Shown here one piece after another: positions 43,483 to 51,890 of a DNA stretch of 64,000 bases. The notes under the pieces are model-generated. The model was not told the DNA's origin, made no database searches, and saw only the letters and a list, made by a program, of their open reading frames with translations. The DNA lies in the NCBI GenBank assembly GCA_963811805.1, contig CAWESU010000001.1, forward strand, positions 1 through 64,000, given 5' to 3'. Source of the stretch: DAHUXN01 sp963811805. Lineage in GTDB: Bacteria > Acidobacteriota > Terriglobia > Acidiferrales > UBA7541. The position numbers and the translations under genes are program-made. Position 1 is the stretch's first letter; every line of letters starts with the position of its first letter.

Positions 43483-44898
43483 TTATTGCTGCGCAATCTT
43501 GCGCGCGACTCGCACCATCGCCTCGATGCTTTTCTCAACGTCCGCGTCCGTCGTGGACCAGTTGCTCACGCTGATGCGCATCGCCGTGCGCCCCTTCCAA
43601 ACCGTCCCGCCGCACCAGCACGTGCCGTCCTCTTGGATGGCCGCGATGGTCCGCTGCGTCTGCTCCGCCGTGCCAAACGAAACCAGCACCTGATTGAGCG
43701 CTACTTCGTTCAACACTTCATATCCCGCCGCCCGCAAAGCTTCGCCGAATCGCCGCGCCTGCCGGCAGTTGCGCTCGATCAATTCAGCAAAACCCTCCCG
43801 CCCCAGCGACCGCACCGCTGCATACACCGGCACCGCCCTCGCGCGTCGCGACTCCTCCGGAACGAACTCGTGCGGATCCCGCTCGTTTCCTGTGGCCACA
43901 ATATACGCAGCCGCCAGCGACATCGCGCTCCGGTGCGCCGCTTCGTCCGCGCAAAAGGTGACCCCGCAATCGTACGGCACGTTGATCCACTTGTGCGCAT
44001 CCGTCGCCACCGAATTGGCCTTCTCCACGCCGCGCACCAGCGCCGCGTGTTCGCGCGAAACCGCGGCCCACAGGCCAAACGCGCTGTCCACGTGCAGCCA
44101 CGCCCCGCGCTCCTTCGCCAATCCCGCAATCTCCTGGATCGGATCAAACGCGCCCGCATTCACGTTGCCCGCCTGCGCGCACACAATGCAAGGCCCTTGC
44201 TTTTTGCGCAAAACAAGAGCCAATTCATCCGCGCGCATCCGCCCCTGACCGTCGGTAGGAATTCGCTGCACGCGATTCGCTCCCAGCCCCAACAATCGCA
44301 GCGCCATGAATATCGTGTAGTGCGCCTCCTCGCTCACCACAACGTCGATCGCCGGAGCGCCAAAGAGTCCGTTCGCCTCCACGTCCCATCCGGCGTCGCG
44401 CAACACGCGATGCCGCGCCGCCGCCAGCCCGGTAAAGTTCGCCATCTGCCCGCCGGTCACAAATCCGAAGCTCATCGTCGGCGGCAATCCGGCCAGTTCC
44501 CGCAACCATGTTCCGGTGATCTGCTCAATCACCGCCACCAGCGGAGACAGCGCGAATATCCCGCTGTTCTGATCCCACGATGACACCAGCCAGTCCGCGG
44601 CCACCGCCGCCGGAAGCGTCCCGCCCACCACAAATCCGACGTATCGCGGCCCCGCGGTGGCGATCGCGCCTTTCATTCCCGCGCTTGCCAGAATCGCAGC
44701 GATCTTTTCCGCCGCGATTCCCTCTTGCGGCAGCGGGCCGCCCAGCATTTGCCGCAACTCATCGCCCGACGCCGTCGCCCGCACCGGCCGCTTGTTCAAC
44801 GCCGCAAACCAATTCGCCGCATGTTGCTGGACGCTTGCCAGCAAACTCGGCATGTTCTCCCGCATTTCCCCGACCTCCGCACTCGACGCTCGATTCAT
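43483..44898 (-). CDS. PLP-dependent decarboxylase (aromatic amino acid/glutamate decarboxylase group II)
   Basis: A 471-residue fold-type I PLP enzyme. The catalytic lysine lies in SVATDAHKWINVPYDCG; HVDSAFGLWAA holds the PLP-binding Asp, SEEAHYTIFMAL the stacking His, and FVTGGQMANFTGLAAARH the phosphate loop. It matches group II decarboxylases such as tyrosine/tryptophan or glutamate decarboxylases. Substrate specificity is not visible. A second in-frame ATG at 44865 would shorten it by 11 residues. Confidence 0.88.
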   Translation of the reverse strand: MNRASSAEVGEMRENMPSLLASVQQHAANWFAALNKRPVRATASGDELRQMLGGPLPQEGIAAEKIAAILASAGMKGAIATAGPRYVGFVVGGTLPAAVAADWLVSSWDQNSGIFALSPLVAVIEQITGTWLRELAGLPPTMSFGFVTGGQMANFTGLAAARHRVLRDAGWDVEANGLFGAPAIDVVVSEEAHYTIFMALRLLGLGANRVQRIPTDGQGRMRADELALVLRKKQGPCIVCAQAGNVNAGAFDPIQEIAGLAKERGAWLHVDSAFGLWAAVSREHAALVRGVEKANSVATDAHKWINVPYDCGVTFCADEAAHRSAMSLAAAYIVATGNERDPHEFVPEESRRARAVPVYAAVRSLGREGFAELIERNCRQARRFGEALRAAGYEVLNEVALNQVLVSFGTAEQTQRTIAAIQEDGTCWCGGTVWKGRTAMRISVSNWSTTDADVEKSIEAMVRVARKIAQQ

Positions 44899-45151
44899 AT
44901 CAATTCAACTCCGTATCGCATTTCGCCGCTCCTCCCAACTCCGCGCGCAGTCCACATGAATATCATCGCCATATCCATCGCGACGGGTTCGCATTCATAA
45001 TCGCAACATCTTCACAACTCATGCTGCCAGACTTTGATGCTCTCCGCCTTAATGTGACTCGCGTCTATCCCTCGTCGCCGAAGACAAATTGGCTGGTTGA
45101 ATCACAATGGTGCGGCGCGAGTTACTCGAGCCTACCGGGGAAGGGTTTCCT

Positions 45152-45193
45152 GTCACTTGTCACTTGTCACTTGTCACTTGTCACTTGTCACTT
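45152..45193 (+). repeat. Six tandem copies of heptamer GTCACTT
   Basis: A perfect 42-bp run of the 7-bp unit GTCACTT ends 68 bp before the msrA start. One further degenerate run of the same unit on the opposite strand occurs at 50074-50090 (AAGTGACAAG). Such short runs are prone to copy-number change; there is no coding role. Confidence 0.95.
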
Positions 45194-45261
45194 CCCTCCT
45201 CGACCGCAAGACCACTGTATGGCAACATCTATGTAGCAACCGAATGCAGGAGGCGCGACCA

Positions 45262-45732
45262 ATGGCCAAAGCCACCTTTGCCGCAGGATGTTTTTGGGGA
45301 GTCGAAGAGGCCTTCCGTAACATCAAGGGGGTCACTTCCACCACCGTCGGCTACACCGGCGGCACCACGAAAAATCCCACCTACAAAGACGTCTGCATCG
45401 GCGCCACTGGCCACGCCGAAGCCGTCGAGGTCGAATTCGATCCCGCGCAAGTTTCTTATCGCGAACTTCTCGCCGCCTTTTTCCAAAACCACAATCCCAC
45501 CACGCTCAATAGCCAGGGCCCCGACTTCGGCACGCAGTATCGCTCTGCCATTTTCTTCCACGACGCCGAACAGGAAGCCGCCGCGCGCGAATCCATCGCC
45601 GCGCTCGAAAAAGCCGGCGTCTTCAAACGCCCCATCGTCACCCAAATCAAGCCCGCCGGCCCGTTTTATCCCGCTGAGGAGTACCACCAGCAATACCTCG
45701 CCAAGCGGGGCGCCTCCTCCTGCCACTTCTAA
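45262..45732 (+). CDS. msrA: Peptide-methionine (S)-S-oxide reductase MsrA
   Basis: A 156-residue MsrA. The active-site loop is AAGCFWGVEE with catalytic Cys10; GYTGG, NPTYKDVC, TGHAEAVEVEFDP, FFQNHNPTTLNSQGPDFGTQYRS are all in place, and the resolving Cys is near the end (SSCHF). AGGAGG lies 8 nt before the ATG at 45262; the longer ORF starting at 45097 runs through the heptamer repeats and is rejected. It repairs oxidised methionine in the cytosol. Confidence 0.97.
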   Translation: MAKATFAAGCFWGVEEAFRNIKGVTSTTVGYTGGTTKNPTYKDVCIGATGHAEAVEVEFDPAQVSYRELLAAFFQNHNPTTLNSQGPDFGTQYRSAIFFHDAEQEAAARESIAALEKAGVFKRPIVTQIKPAGPFYPAEEYHQQYLAKRGASSCHF

Positions 45733-45771
45733 CGGCTCCCCGCTCAAGGCTTCTCCTATTGCCATTCTGTG

Positions 45772-45799
45772 TTACCATGGTACAATGGTACCGTGGTAA
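45772..45799 (+). promoter_or_regulatory. Near-perfect inverted repeat, candidate operator of the gene at 45810
   Basis: Two 12-bp arms (TTACCATGGTAC at 45772-45783 and GTACCGTGGTAA at 45788-45799) match with one mismatch around a 4-nt centre. The same stretch contains three GGTA steps spaced 8 bp apart. It lies 10 bp before a start codon of a small regulator-like protein. It could be an operator for autoregulation or an mRNA hairpin covering the ribosome-binding region. Confidence 0.6.
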
Positions 45800-45809
45800 G
45801 AGGCAGCCC

Positions 45810-46106
45810 ATGACTCAGGATCGCAAATACATCGTCGAGCGCGTGCAAACCGGCGTGCGCATGGAAAAGCGCCTTTTGAAGGTCCTGCGCGCCTTCGCCG
45901 ACTACCATGATTTGACCCTCGGCGACCTCCTCGAAGGCATCGTCCTCCACGCCTTCGACGGCAAATGCCCTTTTCAGCCCGCCAGTCTTCGCAAAATCAA
46001 AGCCCTGAAAAAGTTCTACGGCCTCGATCTCGATTCCCGCGCCAGTCATCGCCTCACCGAAGGCCGCGCAGCTCACCTTCAAAAGAAGGAAGGACACACA
46101 AAATGA
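45810..46106 (+). CDS. Small helix-rich protein, possible ribbon-helix-helix type
   Basis: A 98-residue protein from the ATG at 45810 (GAGG upstream). The segment YIVERVQTGVRMEKRLLKVL then RAFADYHDLTLGDLLEGIVL has a short strand with basic residues followed by two helices, the plan of a ribbon-helix-helix DNA-binding unit; the tail is basic. This is a structural impression, not a confirmed family. Its stop overlaps the next gene by 4 nt (ATGA). The inverted repeat just upstream supports an autoregulatory role. Confidence 0.6.
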   Translation: MTQDRKYIVERVQTGVRMEKRLLKVLRAFADYHDLTLGDLLEGIVLHAFDGKCPFQPASLRKIKALKKFYGLDLDSRASHRLTEGRAAHLQKKEGHTK

Positions 46107-46480
46107 GTCAGCGTTCCGAGCAAATCGCCATTGCCGTACTGCGTTGGACCTTGGGCCTCATCGTCTTGTGGGAATCCCTGCTGTTCATATTTTCTCCGGC
46201 CTCGATTCACCACTTCGCGAAAACCGCCCTTCCGCATTGGATACGGCCCGCGCTTGGCGGAGTCGAAATCGTCGCCGCGCTCTTGTTTCTTCTTCCTTGG
46301 ACGGAGGCCGTCGGCGGCCGCTTGTTGCTTCTCGTCTTTGCCGTGGCCGCGCTCCTTCATGTCCTTCACGGCGACTTCGACGTCAGCGGCCTGGTTCTCT
46401 ACGCCGTTGTCGTGATCGCTTGCATGACCCATCGCAACACGCGAACCGCCGGGACGCCGAGTGACTCATCCTCCCACTGA
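46103..46480 (+). CDS. Small four-helix membrane protein (DoxX-like)
   Basis: A 125-residue inner-membrane protein with four hydrophobic helices (about 10-30, 47-65, 70-88, 94-112) and a short Ser/Thr tail. The layout (VLRWTLGLIVLWESLLFIF; LGGVEIVAALLFLLPW) resembles DoxX-like proteins. It begins inside the stop of the putative regulator, so it is translationally coupled and may be its main target. The function is not assigned. Confidence 0.65.
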   Translation: MSQRSEQIAIAVLRWTLGLIVLWESLLFIFSPASIHHFAKTALPHWIRPALGGVEIVAALLFLLPWTEAVGGRLLLLVFAVAALLHVLHGDFDVSGLVLYAVVVIACMTHRNTRTAGTPSDSSSH

Positions 46481-46595
46481 CGACGACTTCATTCGCACCT
46501 TGAATTGAACTCCTGGGTGAGGTGCTCTCCGGCTGAATCTCGTTGAATTGCGCCGCGTGGTTCACTATCATGCCGCTCTCGCCTCACGCGAAAAA

Positions 46596-47969
46596 ATGCC
46601 CACTGCGAACGGCACTTCAAAAAAGCCGTCTGCAATTTCCAGCGCGGCCATTCGCCAGATTGGTTTTCTTCCACTGCTCGCCGTTTTTTTCGGCTACACC
46701 TGCGGCGGGCCATTCGGCTACGAAGAAATTTTCAAAGACTCCGGCCCTGGCATGGCCATTTTGTTTCTCGCCATCGTGCCGTTTTTCTGGAGCATTCCCA
46801 TTTCGCTCGCGTCCGCCGAACTCAACAGCATCATGCCTGTGCAAGGCGGTTTCTATCGCTGGACGCGCGCGGCGTTCGGAGATTTTTGGGGGTTTCAGTG
46901 CGGCTGGTGGAACTGGACCGGAACATTTCTTCTGAACAGCGCCTATGGCGCGCAGCTGATGGATTATTTGCAGAACTATTATCCCGGACTGGTCGGCAAC
47001 AAGAAATGGCTCGGCGCCTGCGCCGTTCTGATTGCGCTCGCGCTGGTGAATGCTCGCGGCATCAAAGTCGCGGGCTGGTTCGCTGTCGTGCTGCAAACTG
47101 CCGTGTTTATCCCCGTCATTTGGCTGTGCGTCGTCGCGGTGTTTCATTGGCACCACAATCCGCTGGTGCCGTTTGCTCCTCCCGGCAAGCCGTTCGTCGG
47201 TGTCTTCGGCTCCGGCCTTGCGCTCGCGATGTGGAACTATGCCGGATACGAGCAGCTTTCCAGCGTCACCGGCGAGATGAAAGACCCGCAGCGCACGTTC
47301 ACGCGACTGATCGTGTGGAACACGCCGCTGAACATCGTCACCTACATTTTGCCCGCGATGCTGGCGCTGGCCGTGCTTGGGGATTGGCACGACTGGATCA
47401 CCGGCTACATCGTCACCGCGTCGCGCCTGGTCGGCGGAGAAACGCTCGGCGCTGCAATGTTCATCGCGTCCATCATCGGCACGCTCGCGCTATCGAACAG
47501 CACCATCCTCTACACCACGCGCATTCCCGCGACCATGGCCGAGGACGGGTTTTTTCCGCAGGGCTTGGGGAAAATTCATCCGCGCTACGGAACGCCGGCG
47601 CGGGCGATTCTGATTTCGGCGGTGATTTACTGCATCCTGGCGAAGTGGGACGTGGTCGCGCTGGTGGACATCTACATCTGGACGCGCATCGCGACTTCTC
47701 TGCTCACTTTGCTCGCCGCGTGGCGCATGCGGCAGAAAGCGCCGGATGCTCCGCGGCGCTTTCGCATTCCCGGCGGGCAGCTCGGCATGGCCTGCGTGGT
47801 GATTTTACCGGCGATTTTGTGCGCCATAAAAATAATGTACAGCGAGCCATTCGTGATGCGTTACTCGCCGCTGCTGCTCGGCACCGGCCCCGTCGCGTAT
47901 CTGATTCTGCGCTTCGTCTTCCGCATGACCCCACGCCCCGCAGATTCCTTGATCGCCCCCGACATTTAA
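46596..47969 (+). CDS. APC-family amino-acid/polyamine permease
   Basis: A 457-residue transporter with about 12 membrane helices. GYTCGGPFGYEEIFKDSGPG is the APC TM1 region (the G-G-P-F/Y-G pattern suggests the plant/bacterial PHS/PUT polyamine-type subgroup), and ALAMWNYAGYEQLSSVTGEM is TM6. The ATG at 46596 is used, because the TTG at 46548 adds no structure. The substrate is an amino acid or polyamine, unresolved. It stands alone between two short hypothetical membrane proteins. Confidence 0.9.
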   Translation: MPTANGTSKKPSAISSAAIRQIGFLPLLAVFFGYTCGGPFGYEEIFKDSGPGMAILFLAIVPFFWSIPISLASAELNSIMPVQGGFYRWTRAAFGDFWGFQCGWWNWTGTFLLNSAYGAQLMDYLQNYYPGLVGNKKWLGACAVLIALALVNARGIKVAGWFAVVLQTAVFIPVIWLCVVAVFHWHHNPLVPFAPPGKPFVGVFGSGLALAMWNYAGYEQLSSVTGEMKDPQRTFTRLIVWNTPLNIVTYILPAMLALAVLGDWHDWITGYIVTASRLVGGETLGAAMFIASIIGTLALSNSTILYTTRIPATMAEDGFFPQGLGKIHPRYGTPARAILISAVIYCILAKWDVVALVDIYIWTRIATSLLTLLAAWRMRQKAPDAPRRFRIPGGQLGMACVVILPAILCAIKIMYSEPFVMRYSPLLLGTGPVAYLILRFVFRMTPRPADSLIAPDI

Positions 47970-47970
47970 T

Positions 47971-48372
47971 TCATTCCTTCCCGCGGGAAATCTCTAATCG
48001 AGCTTTCTTGGTGTCCAAGAACCAGTTCAAAAAGAGCATGGTAGCAAACAGCTCAAAAGCTACGATCAAGTCAATATCCCATAACGTGAGATTGCGGACT
48101 TGCTCGAGGAAAACCCTGATGCATATCGCATCAAGAGTTATCACGCATCCAAGCGAAATCCACAGTCTCCAGCTTCGAAGAAATCTCCAATAAGTTGCGG
48201 TGATCATTCCTAAAGCAAGCGCGCCTCCCGCTATCGTCATGCCTGTCACGGGCTCCGGCGCGTCCGGAAACCGCGTGGCCGAAACGATCGCAGCGACGAG
48301 AATCACGACGCCTACTGCAATTCCAATCAGCCACGGGTGCGATGCGCTCGTTGGTTGGTCTTTCACTTCCAT
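47971..48372 (-). CDS. Hypothetical four-helix membrane protein
   Basis: A 133-residue protein with four hydrophobic helices (about 14-34, 42-60, 68-88, 100-118), a short charged N-terminus and a basic C-terminus. I do not recognise a family. It is convergent with the APC permease (stops 1 nt apart) and upstream of pruA on the same strand. GGTGG lies before the ATG. Confidence 0.6.
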   Translation of the reverse strand: MEVKDQPTSASHPWLIGIAVGVVILVAAIVSATRFPDAPEPVTGMTIAGGALALGMITATYWRFLRSWRLWISLGCVITLDAICIRVFLEQVRNLTLWDIDLIVAFELFATMLFLNWFLDTKKARLEISRGKE

Positions 48373-48401
48373 TTGCTCAATACCACCCTCTCTTCGCGCA
48401 T

Positions 48402-49976
48402 CTAGACTTTTTGGGCGATGACTTTGGCCTGGAGGAAGAGGAGCAAATAATCCTGGCCGCCGGCCTTGGAGTCAGTGCCGGACATATTGAAGCCGCCGAA
48501 GGGATGCGCGCCGACTTTCGCGCCGGTGCATTTGCGGTTCAGATACAAATTGCCAACGAAGAATTCTTCGGAGGCGCGCGCGAGCTTCTTTTTGTTTTTC
48601 GTGTAGACAGCGCCGGTGAGGCCGTATTCGGTGCCGTTGGCGATGCGCAGGGCGTCATCAAAATCCTTCGCGGGAATGACGGCCAACACCGGGCCGAAGA
48701 TTTCCTCCTGGGCGATTTTCGCGTTGGGCTTCACGTCGGCGATAACGGTTGGCTCGACGAAATAGCCGTCGCCCGAGGCTTTTCCGCCGCCGGCGAGCAA
48801 GCGGCCTTCTTTTTTCCCCGCTTCGATGTAATCGAGGATGGTGTTCATCGCGGATTTATTGATGACCGGGCCCATGTAGTTATCGAAATTCTCGGAGGGG
48901 CCGACTTTCAGCTTCTTCACTTGCGGAAGCAGCTTCTCGATGAATTTATCATAGACTTTTTCCGCAACGATGGCGCGCGAGCACGCCGAGCATTTCTGTC
49001 CTTGATAGCCGAAGGCCGACTGCGCGACACCTTCCGCGGCGGAATCGAGATCCGCTTCTTCGTCGACAATGATGGCGTCCTTGCCGCCCATTTCGAGTAC
49101 GGTGCGCTTGATCCAGATTTGTCCAGGCTGCTTTTTCGCGGCGAGTTCGCCGATGCGCAGGCCCGCTTCCTTGGAGCCGGTGAAGGCGATGAAGCGCGTC
49201 TTGGGATGCGAGACGAGCGCTTCGCCCGCGGTCGCGCCCGGACCGGTGAAGAAATTCACGACGCCATTGGGCACGCCCGCCTCGCGCAGAATTTCCATGA
49301 AGAACGCAGCGATGGCCGGCGAATCGCTGGACGGCTTCACGACGACGGTATTTCCGGTGACGATGGCGGCCATGGTCATGCCACCCATGATGGCCGCGGC
49401 GAAATTCCACGGCGGAATGACGATGCCGACGCCGAGGGGAATGTAGGTGAGATAGTTTTTCTCGCCCGCGCTGGGCACGAGTTTCTGCGGCCCGGCGAGA
49501 CGCAGCATTTCGCGGCCATAGTATTCGGCGAAATCGATCAGCTCGGCGGTGTCGGCGTCCGCTTCGGTCCAGGTTTTTCCGGTTTCGTAGCAGAGCCAGG
49601 CGTCCATTTCGAAGCGGCGTTGCTTGCGCAGAATTTCCGCGACGCGGAAGCAGCATTCAGCGCGCTCGTCGGCGGGAACTTTTTTCCAGGAAGCGAATTC
49701 CTTGTCCGCGGCTTCGACGGCCTGATTGGCCATCTCGACGGTGCCCTTCTGAAAAATTCCGATGACCTGATCGGGATGCGAAGGATTGGTGGACTTGGTT
49801 TTCTCGCCGGCAAAAACGGGTTTGCCGCCGATGAGCAGCGGATATTCGCGGCCGAGTTCGCCCGAGACTTTTTTCAGGGCCGCTTCCATGGCCTTGCGAT
49901 TTTCCGACTTAGAAAAATCCTTGATGGGTTCGTTCTTGAATTCGCCGCGACCGAGGGATCGTGCCGGGGATGTCAT
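48402..49976 (-). CDS. pruA: L-glutamate gamma-semialdehyde (P5C) dehydrogenase
   Basis: A 524-residue aldehyde dehydrogenase of the 1-pyrroline-5-carboxylate dehydrogenase group (RocA/PutA C-terminal-like). PPWNFAAAIMGGMTMAAIVT and TGSKEAGLRIGE bind NAD; general base Glu295 is in TVLEMGGKDAIIV; catalytic Cys329 is in GYQGQKCSACSRAIV. It oxidises glutamate semialdehyde to glutamate in proline catabolism. AAGGAGG lies 8 nt before the ATG, and a TATAAT box occurs 45 nt upstream. No proline dehydrogenase gene is adjacent. Confidence 0.94.
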   Translation of the reverse strand: MTSPARSLGRGEFKNEPIKDFSKSENRKAMEAALKKVSGELGREYPLLIGGKPVFAGEKTKSTNPSHPDQVIGIFQKGTVEMANQAVEAADKEFASWKKVPADERAECCFRVAEILRKQRRFEMDAWLCYETGKTWTEADADTAELIDFAEYYGREMLRLAGPQKLVPSAGEKNYLTYIPLGVGIVIPPWNFAAAIMGGMTMAAIVTGNTVVVKPSSDSPAIAAFFMEILREAGVPNGVVNFFTGPGATAGEALVSHPKTRFIAFTGSKEAGLRIGELAAKKQPGQIWIKRTVLEMGGKDAIIVDEEADLDSAAEGVAQSAFGYQGQKCSACSRAIVAEKVYDKFIEKLLPQVKKLKVGPSENFDNYMGPVINKSAMNTILDYIEAGKKEGRLLAGGGKASGDGYFVEPTVIADVKPNAKIAQEEIFGPVLAVIPAKDFDDALRIANGTEYGLTGAVYTKNKKKLARASEEFFVGNLYLNRKCTGAKVGAHPFGGFNMSGTDSKAGGQDYLLLFLQAKVIAQKV

Positions 49977-50020
49977 GCGATTGCCTCCTTAGAATTGCGC
50001 TGCGCCAATTTGAGCCGATG

Positions 50021-50026
50021 ATTATA
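50021..50026 (-). promoter_or_regulatory. -10 box of the pruA promoter
   Basis: A perfect TATAAT on the minus strand lies 45 nt before the pruA start; no good -35 is seen at 16-18 bp, so an activator or extended recognition may be needed. Confidence 0.4.
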
Positions 50027-50140
50027 GCGCAGGAGGCCAGTGGCGAGTGACCCTTCGGCTTCGCTCTGGGCAAGCAAGTGACAAGAAGCGGTTGCCCAGG
50101 CCGGCCGGGCGGCGGAGCGATTTGAGAGTGAGTGAAAAAA

Positions 50141-50237
50141 GTGCATTTTCAGTCCCGATTAGAAATTGTCATATGGTTTGTTTTCAGCGATTTAGCGATT
50201 TGCGACTGATGTTTTGTGTACCGATTAACTTTTTGTT
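50141..50237 (+). repeat. Dispersed ~95-bp repeat, copy B
   Basis: Second copy of the element at 4067-4161, in the opposite orientation. The left 20-nt block is identical (50147-50166) and the rest aligns with scattered substitutions and small gaps. It lies between pruA and the SppA-like gene with no gene or transposase in it. The rest of the 487-bp spacer (49977-50463) holds the pruA promoter and a terminator hairpin. Confidence 0.65.
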
Positions 50238-50364
50238 CGCCTCGGACGAGGGAAGCGCTGATTTTTGTGTGGGTTGCAACGTGTACAGCCGTTTTCCTTG
50301 GCACCGGCGGATCCGGACAGTTACAACTGTCTTCCTTTCTCTTCGAGCGTCCCTCAAGAAAGCG

Positions 50365-50388
50365 AAAAAGCCACCGAAGCGGTGGCTT
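50365..50388 (-). terminator. Rho-independent terminator of the SppA/Clp-fold gene
   Basis: On the minus strand, AAGCCACC/GGTGGCTT (50381-50388 with 50368-50375) closes a 5-nt loop and is followed by TTTTT (overlapping the stem end), about 75 nt after the stop. A second hairpin (CGGGCGAATCGCCCG, 50390-50404) precedes it. Confidence 0.8.
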
Positions 50389-50463
50389 GGCGGGCGAATC
50401 GCCCGCGCAAAGATATGTGTACCACTTTATCACTAATTCGTCAAGGAAAAACGGAGACCGTGA

Positions 50464-51462
50464 CTAGTTCCGCTTGTCGAGGATGATGACGCTGCCGGGT
50501 AAGGCTGCACCGCCTACTACCAAAATCCTTTTGGACTGTGCGACTCCGTAAAGGAAGTTGACGTCCTCGAAGATTCCGTACAGTTCCTCCGCCGCTTTCA
50601 GCTCCACCGTGTCCGTTTTGATCCAATCGGAGCCTAGATGCTTTTGTGCTTCGTCGAAGTCGATGACGAAAGAGTGGTCTTTGTATTCATGCACAAGCTC
50701 CTTTGCTATTCCCGCTGCGTTGGATGTCAGGTTTGGCTTCGTTGAGAGGAGCCTTTCGGCGTACTGCACAGCCGACTCGCTGATGCGGTCGCAATACCCA
50801 ATCTGCTCGACTGTTAAGGCCCTTCGTAAATACGCGGCGAACATCTCTGCGCTTCTCGGATACTGTGCGGCGACGGACGCTATTGTGCTCAGCGCCCGGC
50901 TCACGCCCAGAGCGGGCAGGCCGTCGATCTGTGGGTCTATCGGGCCAAGTTGACCCAGAGGTCCCATGTGAATCTCGTCTGCGCCAATCGCTAGTAGGGT
51001 AGCTGCGGATTTCGCGAAGCGTGGAACAATAACCTTAAACGTAGGCCTCGCAAAGGATTTGCAAAGTTTGCTTATCTGGTACGCGGGCTCGCCGGCGCCG
51101 CCACGGCTGAGTAGGAACAGAAGTACGTCCTTGTCGCGCTTGGGGTTCAACTCATTCAGACCTGAGAATATCTGGTCGAGATCGGTGGTATCGATTCCAT
51201 CCAGCGGTTCGAGTATGGCAAGACAGCAGTTTTGTTTAAGCCCGTACTTGTCGAGGATGACGTCGGCCTCCTTGGCAAACCTGTCCCTGACATCGTTCAG
51301 CGAGGCGGCTTTGAGAAATTGCGGCCAATCGGCAGTTTTTGGCTCCTTCGTTGCAGCCGGTTCAGCCTCGCGCTGGAGAGCTGCATCTGGCGCGGGCGTG
51401 GGGATGTCCGAACCATCGGCACCGATGGCGTCGATTAGGGGATCCTGCATTACCTTAGGCAT
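50464..51462 (-). CDS. Clp-fold serine proteinase (SDH/SppA-like)
   Basis: A 332-residue cytoplasmic protein with a Clp/crotonase-fold serine protease domain at about 80-300, of the SDH-type (serine dehydrogenase proteinase) group. FLLSRGGAGEPAYQISKL forms the oxyanion-glycine region, and RFAKSAATLLAIGADEIHMG holds the candidate catalytic Ser; GPLGQLGPIDPQI follows. There is no signal peptide; the N-terminal 75 residues are Ala/Pro/Glu-rich. The ATG at 51462 has a GAGG upstream; a longer ORF reaches 51522. It is flanked by a dispersed repeat and a pseudogene array, so acquisition by transfer is possible. Confidence 0.78.
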   Translation of the reverse strand: MPKVMQDPLIDAIGADGSDIPTPAPDAALQREAEPAATKEPKTADWPQFLKAASLNDVRDRFAKEADVILDKYGLKQNCCLAILEPLDGIDTTDLDQIFSGLNELNPKRDKDVLLFLLSRGGAGEPAYQISKLCKSFARPTFKVIVPRFAKSAATLLAIGADEIHMGPLGQLGPIDPQIDGLPALGVSRALSTIASVAAQYPRSAEMFAAYLRRALTVEQIGYCDRISESAVQYAERLLSTKPNLTSNAAGIAKELVHEYKDHSFVIDFDEAQKHLGSDWIKTDTVELKAAEELYGIFEDVNFLYGVAQSKRILVVGGAALPGSVIILDKRN

Positions 51463-51616
51463 TGCTCGTGACCTCGTCGGATAAGTGCCCATTAGGATAA
51501 CACGACCTAATGGCACTCTCAATGGTCGTAAACTCCAGGCACTCCAGTGGCTCCAAGAGGTTCGCCTATTTTCTTAACTCGTGAATAATCTCACGCACGC
51601 GCTCGGCGAAACGGGG

Positions 51617-51890
51617 TCAGCCGAGGCGGCGGGGCTTGGCGTGGAGGGCTTTGACGATTTGGCGGGAGGGGTTGAGGGCGGAGGCGCCGGCGTCGCGCTG
51701 ATGACGCCAATTGGCAGAAGATGCAGCTTCAGGGGCTAAAGCCCCTGATACAGCAGCGGCGTTTGTGACGCCGGGGCTGAAGCCCCGGCCTCCTGAAGAG
51801 CCAAGCGCTTTTTGATGACAACGCCGGCGAGGGCGACTCCAGGATGGATGCCAGAGCCGCAGAAGAAGAGTTCGCCCCGTGCTTGGCATT
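51617..51890 (-). pseudogene. Scrambled remnant of a phytoene-dehydrogenase-like gene
   Basis: On the minus strand, pieces matching the C-terminus of the oxidoreductase at 53771-55579 occur out of order: GELFFCGSGIHPGVALAG (about 51820-51875) and the very end NPSRQIVKALHAKPRRLG (51617-51670). Between them (51693-51821) lies a repeat-derived insert that itself contains a piece resembling an internal part of the oxidoreductase (NWRHQRDA, compare NWPSHRDA). The insert is flanked by direct repeats CGCCGGCG (51685-51692 and 51822-51829), which look like a target duplication or recombination scars. Roughly 85% identity by eye over the terminal segment. Confidence 0.7.
51712..51800 (+). repeat. Palindromic dispersed element, copy 1 (in pseudogene)
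   Basis: Contains AGGGGCTAAAGCCCCT and CCGGGGCTGAAGCCCCGG, two perfect or near-perfect palindromes about 25 bp apart, flanked by CTTC and CCTGAAG. The same arrangement is present at 54114-54205 inside an intact gene. Confidence 0.75.

Noticed and set aside
43486..44583. 365-codon plus-strand ORF
   Set aside because: Antisense to the PLP decarboxylase, Arg/His-rich, no ribosome-binding site.
45097..45261. N-terminal extension of MsrA
   Set aside because: It translates the heptamer repeats; AGGAGG and the family start point to 45262.
48342..50021. 559-codon plus-strand ORF
   Set aside because: Antisense to pruA along its whole length; repetitive Ala/Gly/Glu/Phe composition typical of a complementary-frame shadow.
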